Below, one piece after another: positions 37,601-44,749 of a DNA stretch of 64,000 nucleotides. The stretch is taken from assembly GCA_965203255.1 (NCBI GenBank), contig OZ241882.1, positions 1,612,001-1,676,000 on the forward strand, in the 5' to 3' direction. The notes under the pieces were generated by a model that saw only the letters and a program-made list of their open reading frames with translations, had not been told where the DNA came from and did not search any database. The position numbers were made by a program, and so were the translations under genes. How positions within the stretch are numbered: position 1 is the stretch's first letter; every line of letters starts with the position of its first letter. Origin of the DNA: JAPOUP01 sp965203255. GTDB lineage: Bacteria > Pseudomonadota > Alphaproteobacteria > Rhodobacterales > Rhodobacteraceae.

Positions 37601-37788
37601 AGCTGCTGAACGGCCTGAAAAGCGAAGCCTCGATAGACTGGCAGCACCGCAAATCGGCGCGAGCGCGAATGCGGGTTCTGGTCAAGCGCATACTCCGCAA
37701 GCACGGTTACCCGCCCGACCTTCAGGACGCTGCGGTTCAGACCGTCCTTCAGCAGGCTGAAGTCCTCTCGGCGAGTTGGGCTGCCTGA
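34648..37788 (+). CDS. hsdR: type I restriction enzyme R subunit HsdR
   Basis: A 1,046-residue motor-nuclease. The N-terminal PD-(D/E)xK nuclease core is RPDVVLFVNGMPLAVIELKN (about 143-162). The SF2 translocase follows with Walker A HTQGSGKSLL near 301, the DEAH box DEAHRSQYG near 408, motif III FTGTP near 447, and motif VI-like HGLMQAIARVNRVF near 670; the C-terminal helical domain contacts the methylase. Length is normal and no stop is seen. It is separated from the rest of the restriction genes by a 2.5-kb block of toxin-antitoxin genes and debris, so its expression is probably independent of hsdM. Confidence 0.96.
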   Translation: MAGFTEDEVEGAALEWFAGLGYGVLHGPDIGPEGSAPERGSYGEVLLAERLRNALARLNPHLRVATLDEVLRKVQQTESPSLVEENRRLHRHLVEGVPIEVAREDGSIGGEVARLIDFDDVNANDWLAVNQFTVIEQERNRRPDVVLFVNGMPLAVIELKNPGDESATLEGAFNQLQTYKGEIPSLFRTNAALVTSDGVRARLGSLTANSERFMPWRTVDGSTVSEKGTPELETVIKGVFEKSRFLTLVRDFTVFEDTGAGLVKIVAGYHQFHAVRHAVQRTTAATGPEGDRRIGVIWHTQGSGKSLLMAFYAGQVIAHPAMENPTVVVITDRNDLDDQLFGTFSMCRDLLRQTPQQAESRQDLQRALTRPSGGVVFTTIQKFTPGPDQTACPALTDRRNVIVIADEAHRSQYGFRAKVAHRTGDISYSFAKHMRDTLPNASFIGFTGTPIEQEDVNTPAVFGEYIDIYDINRGVEDGATVPIYYESRLARIELDENEKPALDDEIAELTEDEAEGEQELLKRRWASVEAVVGAEKRLRLIARDLVEHFESRVTGLYGKAMVVCMSRRICVALHDEIITLRPDWFSDDDEGGVVKIVMTGTASDPKQWQRHIGGKSRRELLAKRLRDPDDPFQLVIVRDMWLTGFDAPCLHTIYVDKPLRGHGLMQAIARVNRVFRDKPAGLVVDYIGIAQNLKSALGKYTRNDQRHAGIDEAEAVAVMLEKHGIVSAMFYGFDYRNGLHGSPQERLATLAGAMEWVLDLQQRDSARETTEEGRKHTRRRFNDAVLALSKAFALAAASDEARDIREEVGFFQAVRAALAKSAPGTGKSSGERELAVQQIVSRAVISTEIVDILEAAGLETPDISILSDDFLAEIQGMEAKNLALEALRKLINGELRSRCRSNVVQTRAFSQRLEEAIARYHNNALTTAEVIQELIGLAKDIREAHRRGEEEGLSEEEIAFYDALAQNESAVEVMGSDELRMIAQELLNGLKSEASIDWQHRKSARARMRVLVKRILRKHGYPPDLQDAAVQTVLQQAEVLSASWAA

Positions 37789-37799
37789 ATATCTCCAAG

Positions 37800-37880
37800 C
37801 GACCGGAGGGGCGGGGAGGAAGGAGTGCGTGGACGACCAGGAGGCGAACACGATCATCGGAGAAGGTAACGGCGGGACTC
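37800..37880 (+). mobile_element. decayed IS30 transposase fragment
   Basis: The sequence ggaggaaggagtgcgtggac, then gaggcgaacacgatcatcgg, matches the region around the first catalytic Asp of the intact IS30 transposases (the stretch coding VERKERVGDWEADTII). It ends after about 80 bp. Confidence 0.7.
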
Positions 37881-38321
37881 CCGTTCCCTGATGGACAGGG
37901 CATCGAATTTCGTCCTGCTTCAGAGGACCGGACATATGACGTAAAGGAAACGATACACTCAAAAGCACGGGAAACCGCCGGAATCCCGCGCCTTTGTTCC
38001 GCCACAAAAATGGCTTTCGCACGGCAGCACTTTTCCAAGCAGCTTTGGCTTTGTCGAGGCTTGGCACACGGGCCTTATGCAGAAATCTACATAAGGGGAA
38101 ACCGGGAACCATGTGCTGTCAAGATAGTGCCTGGATCGCTGGGTCCCAGATCTGGAAACCATGTTCAGCGGAGTCGCCGCATGACAGGAACACCGCAACG
38201 CTCCTGCGAAACCGGTCAACCGGCGGTTCAGGACCAAGGACGCCAGCATCAGGCTGGAGGCATTGTACCCGCGTACCCGCCAACTCAATGATATCAGGAC
38301 ATCAGGGACGTGACGGCATAG
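37881..38321. other. gene-free debris downstream of hsdR
   Basis: About 440 bp between two transposase fragments. No recognisable gene is seen; frames on both strands are short or unrelated to known families. Confidence 0.4.
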
Positions 38322-38450
38322 CATCTTCAACGTTATTTCGATGAGTTTGCCGGGCGTTAAAATGCCCGCAACGCCGACACCATCGACCAGATGGAAGACG
38401 TTGTCGCGGGCATGATCGGGAAGCGGATTCGCTACTCCAGCCTGGTTGTC
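38322..38450 (+). pseudogene. IS1595-family transposase C-terminal fragment
   Basis: The frame reads HLQRYFDEFAGR, a stop, then NARNADTIDQMEDVVAGMIG and KRIRYSSLV. This resembles the end of ISXO2-like DDE transposases (HLxRYLxEFxFRxN, then GKRLTY). It has an internal stop and no upstream part. Confidence 0.6.
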
Positions 38451-38502
38451 GACAACGCGCTGGCGTCAGGGGCTCGTTCCTGAACCCAAATTCCGCTTTG
38501 TG

Positions 38503-38985
38503 TCATGTCGTTTCGTATGGAACACCCATGCGGATAGACATTGAACTTTTGGATACTTGGAAGATATTTGCTAGGGTAGCAATGTCAGCAACACCCTTGC
38601 GCAGTTCGATATCCATGAGATCCCAAGGCATCAAGATGTCAGATGCGAGGGAATTTGCCTGACTTTCGATCACGCTGGTCAGTCCAGACCTGTACAATGC
38701 ATCGTCTGTCACGCCGTCTCCGATCTCATCCTTGTGAAGGATGAAATGTGCGATCTCGTGGGCAATGGTGAACCTTCTCCTGTGCACATGATGATTTCTG
38801 TTTACATAGATGTTGAACTTTCCGTCTGATTCTCTCTTGATCAGGCCGGAAAGATTGTTGGTCAACCGTCCGAGGTCAGCCCTATAGACGCCTAAACCCA
38901 GTTCATTCGCAATAGGGACTGTCTGCACAGGAGGAGAAACCTGATGCCTCCTAACGACCTCCATCTGTTCTCCCAACGTCATCAT
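38503..38985 (-). CDS. ImmA/IrrE family metallopeptidase
   Basis: A 160-residue zinc peptidase of the ImmA/IrrE type. The zinc motif is RRFTIAHEIAHFILHKDE (HExxH) near residue 74, followed by the third-ligand region VIESQANSLASDILMP (E-x2-A/x-FA-like) near 115. Such peptidases cleave or inactivate a repressor partner or act as toxin-linked immunity factors. Start ATG 38985 (MMTLGEQ) follows the family; the frame opens much earlier within the upstream membrane gene. It overlaps that gene by 35 nt. Confidence 0.88.
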   Translation of the reverse strand: MMTLGEQMEVVRRHQVSPPVQTVPIANELGLGVYRADLGRLTNNLSGLIKRESDGKFNIYVNRNHHVHRRRFTIAHEIAHFILHKDEIGDGVTDDALYRSGLTSVIESQANSLASDILMPWDLMDIELRKGVADIATLANIFQVSKSSMSIRMGVPYETT

Positions 38986-39460
38986 TGCCGCCTCCCGTTT
39001 CGTCTTCGTTCTCTTTGTTCCGCAAATCAATGGTTCCCATATCCTGAACTTCCTGTACGTCCCGCTGCATCGCTTTTTCTCGTGCCACGATGGGTGGCGG
39101 TCCCGGAATTGCATTCCTGGCAACTTCGTTTGCCGTCGATTTTGCGACCTGTTCGGCCACCTGTCGGGCTGCATCTCGGGCCACTTCCTCAGCACCATAC
39201 TTGAAGTACGCAAAGCTAACCAATGCAAACAATCCGAGGATGACACCGAGCACTGTCAACAATATCGAGATGAGGTCTAGACGCCCTAATGATATCGCCG
39301 CCTGCAACGCATCCTTATGGTATGCGTTGTAAACGCTGAGTCCCCTCCACATATCCAACTGGATCATCGTCGGAAACAGCAAGACGTACAATAGCGCAAG
39401 GTTTATAAACCCCAAAGCAACGTTCACGAGAGTGACCCAATTCGCCTTGGCCCAGTTCAT
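38951..39460 (-). CDS. two-helix membrane protein with acidic/coiled tail
   Basis: A 169-residue protein that I do not recognise. Two membrane segments are clear: WVTLVNVALGFINLALLYVL (about 8-30) and LISILLTVLGVILGLFALVS (about 61-84). An Ala/Glu/Arg-rich predicted coiled coil follows (about 90-120), then a charged C terminus. It is the first gene of a pair with the ImmA-like peptidase. It may be a substrate, anchor or effector of that peptidase; this is inference from overlap alone. Confidence 0.65.
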   Translation of the reverse strand: MNWAKANWVTLVNVALGFINLALLYVLLFPTMIQLDMWRGLSVYNAYHKDALQAAISLGRLDLISILLTVLGVILGLFALVSFAYFKYGAEEVARDAARQVAEQVAKSTANEVARNAIPGPPPIVAREKAMQRDVQEVQDMGTIDLRNKENEDETGGGNDDVGRTDGGR

Positions 39461-39958
39461 GTCACAGCATTGAATGAGACTGCATCTTTCATTGTACTCG
39501 TTAAACAAATATGAACCCCAGCCACCATCGTCAAGTAGGAGTTGCGTGATCAGTCGTCATGGGAGTGGCGCAGGAACGCCAGCGTCCTGCAGGATAATTG
39601 CCGATTTCTCTGACAAGTTGAGATGCCCGCGCTCCGGTTTCGGGTCAGTGGCCTATGCTGTCCAGAGGGGGACCCGACGGAGTCGGTTGCTATGCCGCAG
39701 GGAAGGGTGTAGCCCAAATTGGTTGATTGCCGCGACTCGGAATTGCCCGTCTGACACTGCGGTGTGTCGGGGAATGACCGAGGAACCAACCGACGGGGCG
39801 CTTTCACGCAACGGGGATGAAGCGCGGATTGCGACGCGAGGCAGACGGATTTACAAACACCAGCCAGATTGGGCTATACCCACCCCTCAGGGAGTAAAGA
39901 ATGGACTTTCCGAGAGAGCCCAATAAGGTCGCGGCATGAGCCATTTCGGAGGCAACGT
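39461..39958. other. intergenic stretch, no gene seen
   Basis: About 500 bp with only short frames lacking family signals. A pyrimidine/purine mix without long repeats. It should include the promoter of the membrane-protein/ImmA pair near 39460-39540. Confidence 0.4.
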
Positions 39959-40165
39959 ATGAGAGAAAACGCCGAAGATTCTCACCCGCCCGGATGGGAC
40001 GCAAAGGCAATCAGCAGAATTGCTAAGAAGCAATTCGGCGGTTTCCAAGAAATGTTCGAATGTCATGGATGGCCAGAACGCGGATCAGCCATGATGCCGC
40101 ACGTCCAAACGCGCATTGTTGAGGATTATGGGACGATCCAGAATTTTGTGGACCGCTATACCTAA
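39959..40165 (+). CDS. small hypothetical protein
   Basis: A 68-residue frame starting with ATG 39959, with GGAGG about 8 nt upstream (39949-39953 region), a good ribosome site for this genome. The product, MRENAEDSHPPGWDAKAISR and on to RIVEDYGTIQNFVDRYT, has no known motif. Not recognised; it could be a remnant or an orphan. Confidence 0.35.
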   Translation: MRENAEDSHPPGWDAKAISRIAKKQFGGFQEMFECHGWPERGSAMMPHVQTRIVEDYGTIQNFVDRYT

Positions 40166-40239
40166 TCGGAACGACAGGGTTGACTGTCAAACGCTCATGA
40201 TTGGGCTGGCCATATCGCCCCGCTGATCATGTAAGTTCA

Positions 40240-40550
40240 AGGGCTGCCGCCGCCGTCTTTCTTCCTGCGTCCGTTTTCCTTTTCCCGTCGGTTCACATTC
40301 GCTTTCCGAATGCGGCGGGATGACGCATGTTGCCGCGCGGAAGCGGACAGGAGGACGTTTTTTTTGTGCGGACATTGCGATCCCGTTGTCAAACTGTCCC
40401 GGGCCGTCGGCTTCGAGCCCCGCCTTGTTTCCGGACTCTTCCGAGAACGAACAGCAAAATGCACCGCAGCGCCCGTCTCCGGGGGCTGTGAGTCTGCTGA
40501 TCCGCCGGCCTGTCCGCTTCCACGCATGATCCCCAACAGGAGATAGTCAC
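40240..40550 (+). ncRNA. candidate IS110 bridge-RNA region
   Basis: About 310 bp of non-coding DNA directly upstream of an IS110 transposase. The stretch contains several short inverted repeats (for example around 40300-40320 GAATGCGGCGGGATG with nearby complements, and CCCGTCTCCGGGGGCTGTG near 40475). In IS110-group elements this position encodes a structured RNA that guides target and donor choice. The limits and fold are not determined; this is a position-based inference. Confidence 0.35.
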
Positions 40551-41804
40551 ATGATAGAGAAGGATAAGCTCAATGTCATCCATTCCCGCGCCGCCGGGCT
40601 GGATGTTCACAAGATGCAGGTCACCGCGACCGTGCGCATCGCCCGCCCCGGCGCGGATTCGGAACGCATCACGAAGGAGTCCAGCACCCTTCCGAGCGGT
40701 CTGGCCGATCTTTCGGCCTGGCTCAGCGAACACGGCGTGACGGCTGCGGCGATGGAAGGAACCGGCGTCTATTGGGAGGCGGTTTTCGACGCCGTCGCCG
40801 ATGCCGGAGCCGAGCCGCTGCTGCTGCACGCTCAGCATGTCAAACAGATCAAGGGCCGCAAGACCGATGTCGCCGACAGCATATGGCTGGCCCGCGTATG
40901 TCAGTTCGGTCTCTGCAGCCCGAGCATGGTTCCGCCGAAGAACTTCCGCGAGCTGCGCCGGGTCTCGCGCGCGCGCCGGAAGATCGTCGCCGGGCGGTCG
41001 CGGACGCGCTGCCGGGTCCACAGGATCATCGACGGAGCCGGGCTGCGCGTCGGCGGCGTCCTGTCCGACATTTTCGGGGCCAACGGCCGGCGCATCCTCG
41101 ACGGTCTGGCCGAAGGGAAAGAGCGGGCGGAGATCCTCGCCTCGCTCTCGGGCCATGTGCGCGGGCATCTCGAAAAGCTCGACGACGCTCTGCGGCGCAG
41201 GCTTTCGGAGGCCGACCGGTTCCTGCTGCGCGATCAGATCCGTCTCTTCGACCAGGCCGGACATCGTCTGGCCGAACACGACGCCGTCATCGAGGAGGGT
41301 CTGGCCGGCCGCTGGAGCGATCTCAGCCTTCTGACCACGATTCCCGGTATCGACCGGCGCGCCGCGGCGGCGATCATCATCGAGCTCGGCCCCGATGTCT
41401 CCGTCTTTCCCGGGCCGAGACACTGCGCCGCATGGGCCGGTCTCGCCCCCGGCAACAACGAGAGCGCCGGAAAACGGCGTTCGGGACGGGTCCGCAAAGG
41501 CAACCAGGCTCTTCGCACGCTCATGATCGAATGCGCCCAGGCGGCCGCCCGCAGCAAGGGATGCCAGTTCAAGGGCTATCACAAGGCTCTGACCGTCCGC
41601 CGCGGCTACAAGCGGGCGACCGTCGCCGTCGCGAACAAGATGCTGCGCATCGTATGGGGCATGCTCTCGACCGGAGAACTCTACCATGACCCCGAAACCG
41701 ACTATGAGGCCATGATGGTGATGCGCAATGCGCCGCGATGGATAAGAATGCTGCGTAAGTATGGCGTGACGGCCGGATCCGGAGAACGCCGGGCCGCCGC
41801 CTGA
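40551..41804 (+). CDS. IS110-family transposase (DEDD), copy 1
   Basis: A 417-residue recombinase. The RuvC-like DEDD domain shows D18 in GLDVHKMQ, the Glu in AAMEGTGVYWEA and the paired Asp in KGRKTDVADS. The C-terminal Tnp domain holds LLTTIPGIDRRAAAAIIIEL and the conserved Ser region in APGNNESAGKRRSGRV. Length is at the upper end of the family. AGGAG lies about 9 nt before the ATG. No stop or frameshift; probably active. Confidence 0.96.
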   Translation: MIEKDKLNVIHSRAAGLDVHKMQVTATVRIARPGADSERITKESSTLPSGLADLSAWLSEHGVTAAAMEGTGVYWEAVFDAVADAGAEPLLLHAQHVKQIKGRKTDVADSIWLARVCQFGLCSPSMVPPKNFRELRRVSRARRKIVAGRSRTRCRVHRIIDGAGLRVGGVLSDIFGANGRRILDGLAEGKERAEILASLSGHVRGHLEKLDDALRRRLSEADRFLLRDQIRLFDQAGHRLAEHDAVIEEGLAGRWSDLSLLTTIPGIDRRAAAAIIIELGPDVSVFPGPRHCAAWAGLAPGNNESAGKRRSGRVRKGNQALRTLMIECAQAAARSKGCQFKGYHKALTVRRGYKRATVAVANKMLRIVWGMLSTGELYHDPETDYEAMMVMRNAPRWIRMLRKYGVTAGSGERRAAA

Positions 41805-41960
41805 CCGCCGTCCTCGGGACGGCGGCCGACAGCTCTGCGGAGGAGGCCGAAAGCGCGAACGGCACGGGGCAGCAAGCGGGGCAGCCCTCAGACAGACCGA
41901 AGCGCCGAAGCCGCCTCACGCTGCCTCAGGCCGAACCCGCCAAATTCGGTCAACGATCCC

Positions 41961-42584
41961 GTGCGCCTTGTCGGGAAGAAACTTACACAGCAAACAGTCG
42001 ATGTGGCTGAAGAAAGTGCGCGAAGTGTCCAAGCAATGGAACGGACCGCTGAAGGGACTGCCGGAAACCCGAACAGTCACGCTGCCGAGCGGCGATTTTC
42101 AATCCTGCGGGCGGACATTGAGCGGGAATACGGCATGCCGGGGGTGTCAATGGACGAAATTCGGGCAACGTTTTTCTGGCCTTTCGACATTTGGCGCAAG
42201 AGATTCCAGTTGTTGGCAAATTTGACTTTTCGATACAATCTCCAAACTGGGCCTTGGCTTAGCCGCACATAGCTCGGCTGCGTCTGGGGAAACGTAAGGA
42301 ACAGGCATCCCTCCCCGATCTTCCGTGATTCTGGCATGGGCTAACGTTCCAGCGAGAAGTACGGTGCTGACCTTCCTGCACATTGTTGCCTGCATTTCGA
42401 TACGAGTGGCCATCGACCACCAAATTCGGCATAAATGCCCACGAATGAAATGAACCGTGAATCGGAGGAGATTCACCCCTGCTCATGCCAGGAGTGCATA
42501 TGCCACCCGGCTCCACCGCGCCCGGACGTCACCGTCCGGAAGCTCCACAAACTCCAGGTAACTTTCCGCGGCGGCCAACTGCCC
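41961..42584. other. region between IS110 and the atp12 operon
   Basis: About 620 bp. A plus-strand frame (41961-42272) gives a 103-residue product with no family signal that I recognise; I do not call it a gene. It may be the 3' side of a gene broken by the IS110. Confidence 0.4.
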
Positions 42585-43295
42585 TCAACTGCGGGCCAAC
42601 GCAAGGAATCTGCCGGCTTCAAGAAATGCAGAGCGCTTTTGCGAAGCATCCTGCTGCGCTTCAGTGTCTTCACCCCATTGTTCGGTCTGCCAACCCTCGT
42701 CCACTATCGAACACTTCCACATGTTCTCCGTAGAATCATGGCCATCGCTGACGGCAAGACCGATCACCAACGAGCCCGAGATACTTACAAGATCGTGCAT
42801 GGCCGCCAGTTCGAACGGTGTCATCACCTCCAAAGGCATGCGTAGGGTTTCCAGTGTCCTAAGCGGCTGCGGGTGGTGAATCACTCCTTCAACCGGAACA
42901 AGCCGAACACCGAATCTCCTGTGCACCCAACCAAGAAGTGGGTCCCATTCCGAGATCTGACGGGCCACCAAGTCCGGGGGGGCAGCGGCACGATAGCAGA
43001 TCAGGTCGGTATCTGCATAAGCCGCGAGCATTTCGACGATCTGGGGAGTCCGGCCAGACACATTGTCAATCGCCGAGTTGGCCGCTCTTGTCACCGGCAT
43101 CCGAGTTGGATCGAATTCTCGACCCTGAACGTTCCATTCCTCGGCAATTGCCCGGGCCATCGTTTCGGTTGGGACAACCATCGGTGTCCCTGCCGGTGTC
43201 CGCAACTGACGACCGTCAAGATGGATCGAAAATCCATGTCCCAATTCGACGGGTTGCGCGGATTTCCAGAACCGTTTGGCCTTCCACTGGGTCAT
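42585..43295 (-). CDS. ATP12 family F1-ATPase assembly chaperone
   Basis: A 236-residue cytosolic protein of the ATP12 family, which in mitochondria assists alpha-subunit assembly of F1-ATPase and is conserved in alphaproteobacteria. Signatures: RFWKSAQPVELGHGFSIHLDG, LRTPAGTPMVVPTETMARAI, the ADTDLICYRAA motif, and WDPLLGWVHRRFG. Its ATG overlaps the rluC stop (ATGA). It is the last gene of the rarA-crcB-rluC-atp12 operon. Confidence 0.95.
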   Translation of the reverse strand: MTQWKAKRFWKSAQPVELGHGFSIHLDGRQLRTPAGTPMVVPTETMARAIAEEWNVQGREFDPTRMPVTRAANSAIDNVSGRTPQIVEMLAAYADTDLICYRAAAPPDLVARQISEWDPLLGWVHRRFGVRLVPVEGVIHHPQPLRTLETLRMPLEVMTPFELAAMHDLVSISGSLVIGLAVSDGHDSTENMWKCSIVDEGWQTEQWGEDTEAQQDASQKRSAFLEAGRFLALARS

Positions 43296-44344
43296 TCGTT
43301 ACGAAAAGGGTCATCAGGCGCGTCCTGTACACACCAGTCCAGCATCTTCCAGGTTCGAACCATATGGTCGGGAAGCGGCGCAGTCAGGGTTAGCCTATCT
43401 CCGGACCGGGGATGGGGAACGCTTAGCATCCGGGCATGCAAGTGAAGTTTCCGGCTGAATCCACCTCCCAGATACGGTCCCCAATGACCGTCATCGATTC
43501 CCTGACCCGAGCCACCGTATTTCCCATCGCCAACAATCGGATGGCCAAGTGCAGACATGTGAGCGCGCAATTGATGGGTCCGACCCGTCATCGGCTCCAT
43601 TGCAACCCAAGCCGCCCGCCGGGAAATGCGGGCAATCACGGAATAGTCCGTCGCAGCGGGCTTGGCACCCACCGTCGAATCAACCTGTGAAGGATGGATA
43701 CAAAGCATCCTTTCCGCTTCCCCAGCCCGTCCGTGGCCGGGCGACTTTACCAGTCCCAAATTCACCGTACCCACGGGCGGAACCGGCACGCCCGCGACTG
43801 CGGCCCAATATATCTTTCGGGTCTCCCTGGTCCGGAATGCGGCGGCCAAGGCACCTGCGGCCCGTCTGTTGCGGGCAAGCAGCAGAATGCCGGATGTATC
43901 CTTGTCAAGACGATGAACCAACCGGGGCTTCTCACTGCAGCCGAATCGCAGCGCCTCGCCCAACCCGTCCACATGGCGGACCTGCCGACTGCCGCCCTGC
44001 GTCGGGAGTCCCGGAGGTTTATTGATGGCAAGCACATCATCGTCACGGTAAATGACCGTGCTCCGAATCATGCGAATGTCGGCATCGGACAACCGTTCCG
44101 GATCGGTCCTACCACCGATGTGCGACCTTTCGTCCACATTCAGGATTGGTGGAATACGGATCGCCTGGCCCGGACCAACACGGGTAGCCGCCCTCACCCG
44201 ACCGCCATCAACCCGGATCTCGCCCCTGCGGCACAGTTTCTCGATCTGCGCTTGGGGAGCATTTGGAAACCGCCGCCGAATCCAGCGATCAAGCCGCTGT
44301 TCGGACTCGTCACTCCCTAAGGTTACAGTGCGAGCACCAGTCAC
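43292..44344 (-). CDS. rluC: RluC/RluD-type pseudouridine synthase
   Basis: A 350-residue RNA pseudouridine synthase with an N-terminal S4 RNA-binding domain (about 10-70, LDRWIRRRFPNAPQAQIEKL) and the RluA-family catalytic core. The catalytic Asp is in PRLVHRLDKDTSGILLLARN. It most likely modifies 23S rRNA. It overlaps crcB and atp12 by 4 nt each (ATGA). The RluC assignment over RluD is by neighbourhood and is moderate. Confidence 0.92.
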   Translation of the reverse strand: MTGARTVTLGSDESEQRLDRWIRRRFPNAPQAQIEKLCRRGEIRVDGGRVRAATRVGPGQAIRIPPILNVDERSHIGGRTDPERLSDADIRMIRSTVIYRDDDVLAINKPPGLPTQGGSRQVRHVDGLGEALRFGCSEKPRLVHRLDKDTSGILLLARNRRAAGALAAAFRTRETRKIYWAAVAGVPVPPVGTVNLGLVKSPGHGRAGEAERMLCIHPSQVDSTVGAKPAATDYSVIARISRRAAWVAMEPMTGRTHQLRAHMSALGHPIVGDGKYGGSGQGIDDGHWGPYLGGGFSRKLHLHARMLSVPHPRSGDRLTLTAPLPDHMVRTWKMLDWCVQDAPDDPFRNE

Positions 44345-44718
44345 GTTAGTATCGCTTTCGAGACGGCAAGGCCCGCACCAATTCCAGCGAGCGAAAGTAC
44401 GACCGATGCCAGGACGTAACCGGTGGCAGCCCCAATCTGTCCGCGTTCGTAGAGTGTCATCGCATCAAGCGAAAACGCCGAGAAGGTTGTAAACCCACCC
44501 AAGACGCCCGTAACCAGGAAGGGCGATATCCTGGTTCCATTCAACTGGCCCAGCACCACCACCAGAACGCCCATCAGGAACGACCCAACCACATTTACGG
44601 CAAGCGTTCCCCAGGGAAAGCCGTGCCCTATCAAACGGACGATGGCAGCCCCCGCCAGGTAACGACCGACCGCGCCAAACGCGCCACCAAGCGCCACCTG
44701 CAATAGAATAGGCCACAT
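44341..44718 (-). CDS. crcB: fluoride exporter CrcB/Fluc
   Basis: A 125-residue four-helix membrane channel that exports fluoride as a dual-topology dimer. Conserved elements: GGAFGAVGRYLAGAA, WGTLAVNVVGSFLMGVL (holding the central Asn) and GVLGGFTTFSAFSLDA. I choose ATG 44718 as giving the normal length; a GTG at 44757 would overlap the rarA stop by 8 nt and add 13 residues. No fluoride riboswitch is visible, as expected inside an operon. Confidence 0.93.
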   Translation of the reverse strand: MWPILLQVALGGAFGAVGRYLAGAAIVRLIGHGFPWGTLAVNVVGSFLMGVLVVVLGQLNGTRISPFLVTGVLGGFTTFSAFSLDAMTLYERGQIGAATGYVLASVVLSLAGIGAGLAVSKAILT

Positions 44719-44749
44719 TTTCGATCTCTGGTCCGTTTTGGGTCGTGAT

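Larger units (their letters stand above)
40190..41960. mobile_element. IS110-family element, copy 1 (limits approximate)
   Basis: An intact IS110-type transposase (40551-41804) with a long non-coding 5' region (about 40190-40550) and a 3' non-coding part with a strong hairpin CCGTCCTCGGGACGG just after the stop. IS110 elements lack long terminal inverted repeats and target duplications, so the ends cannot be set by eye; limits are given by where coding and neighbouring signals stop. The 5' region is where IS110-group elements encode their bridge RNA. Confidence 0.65.
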
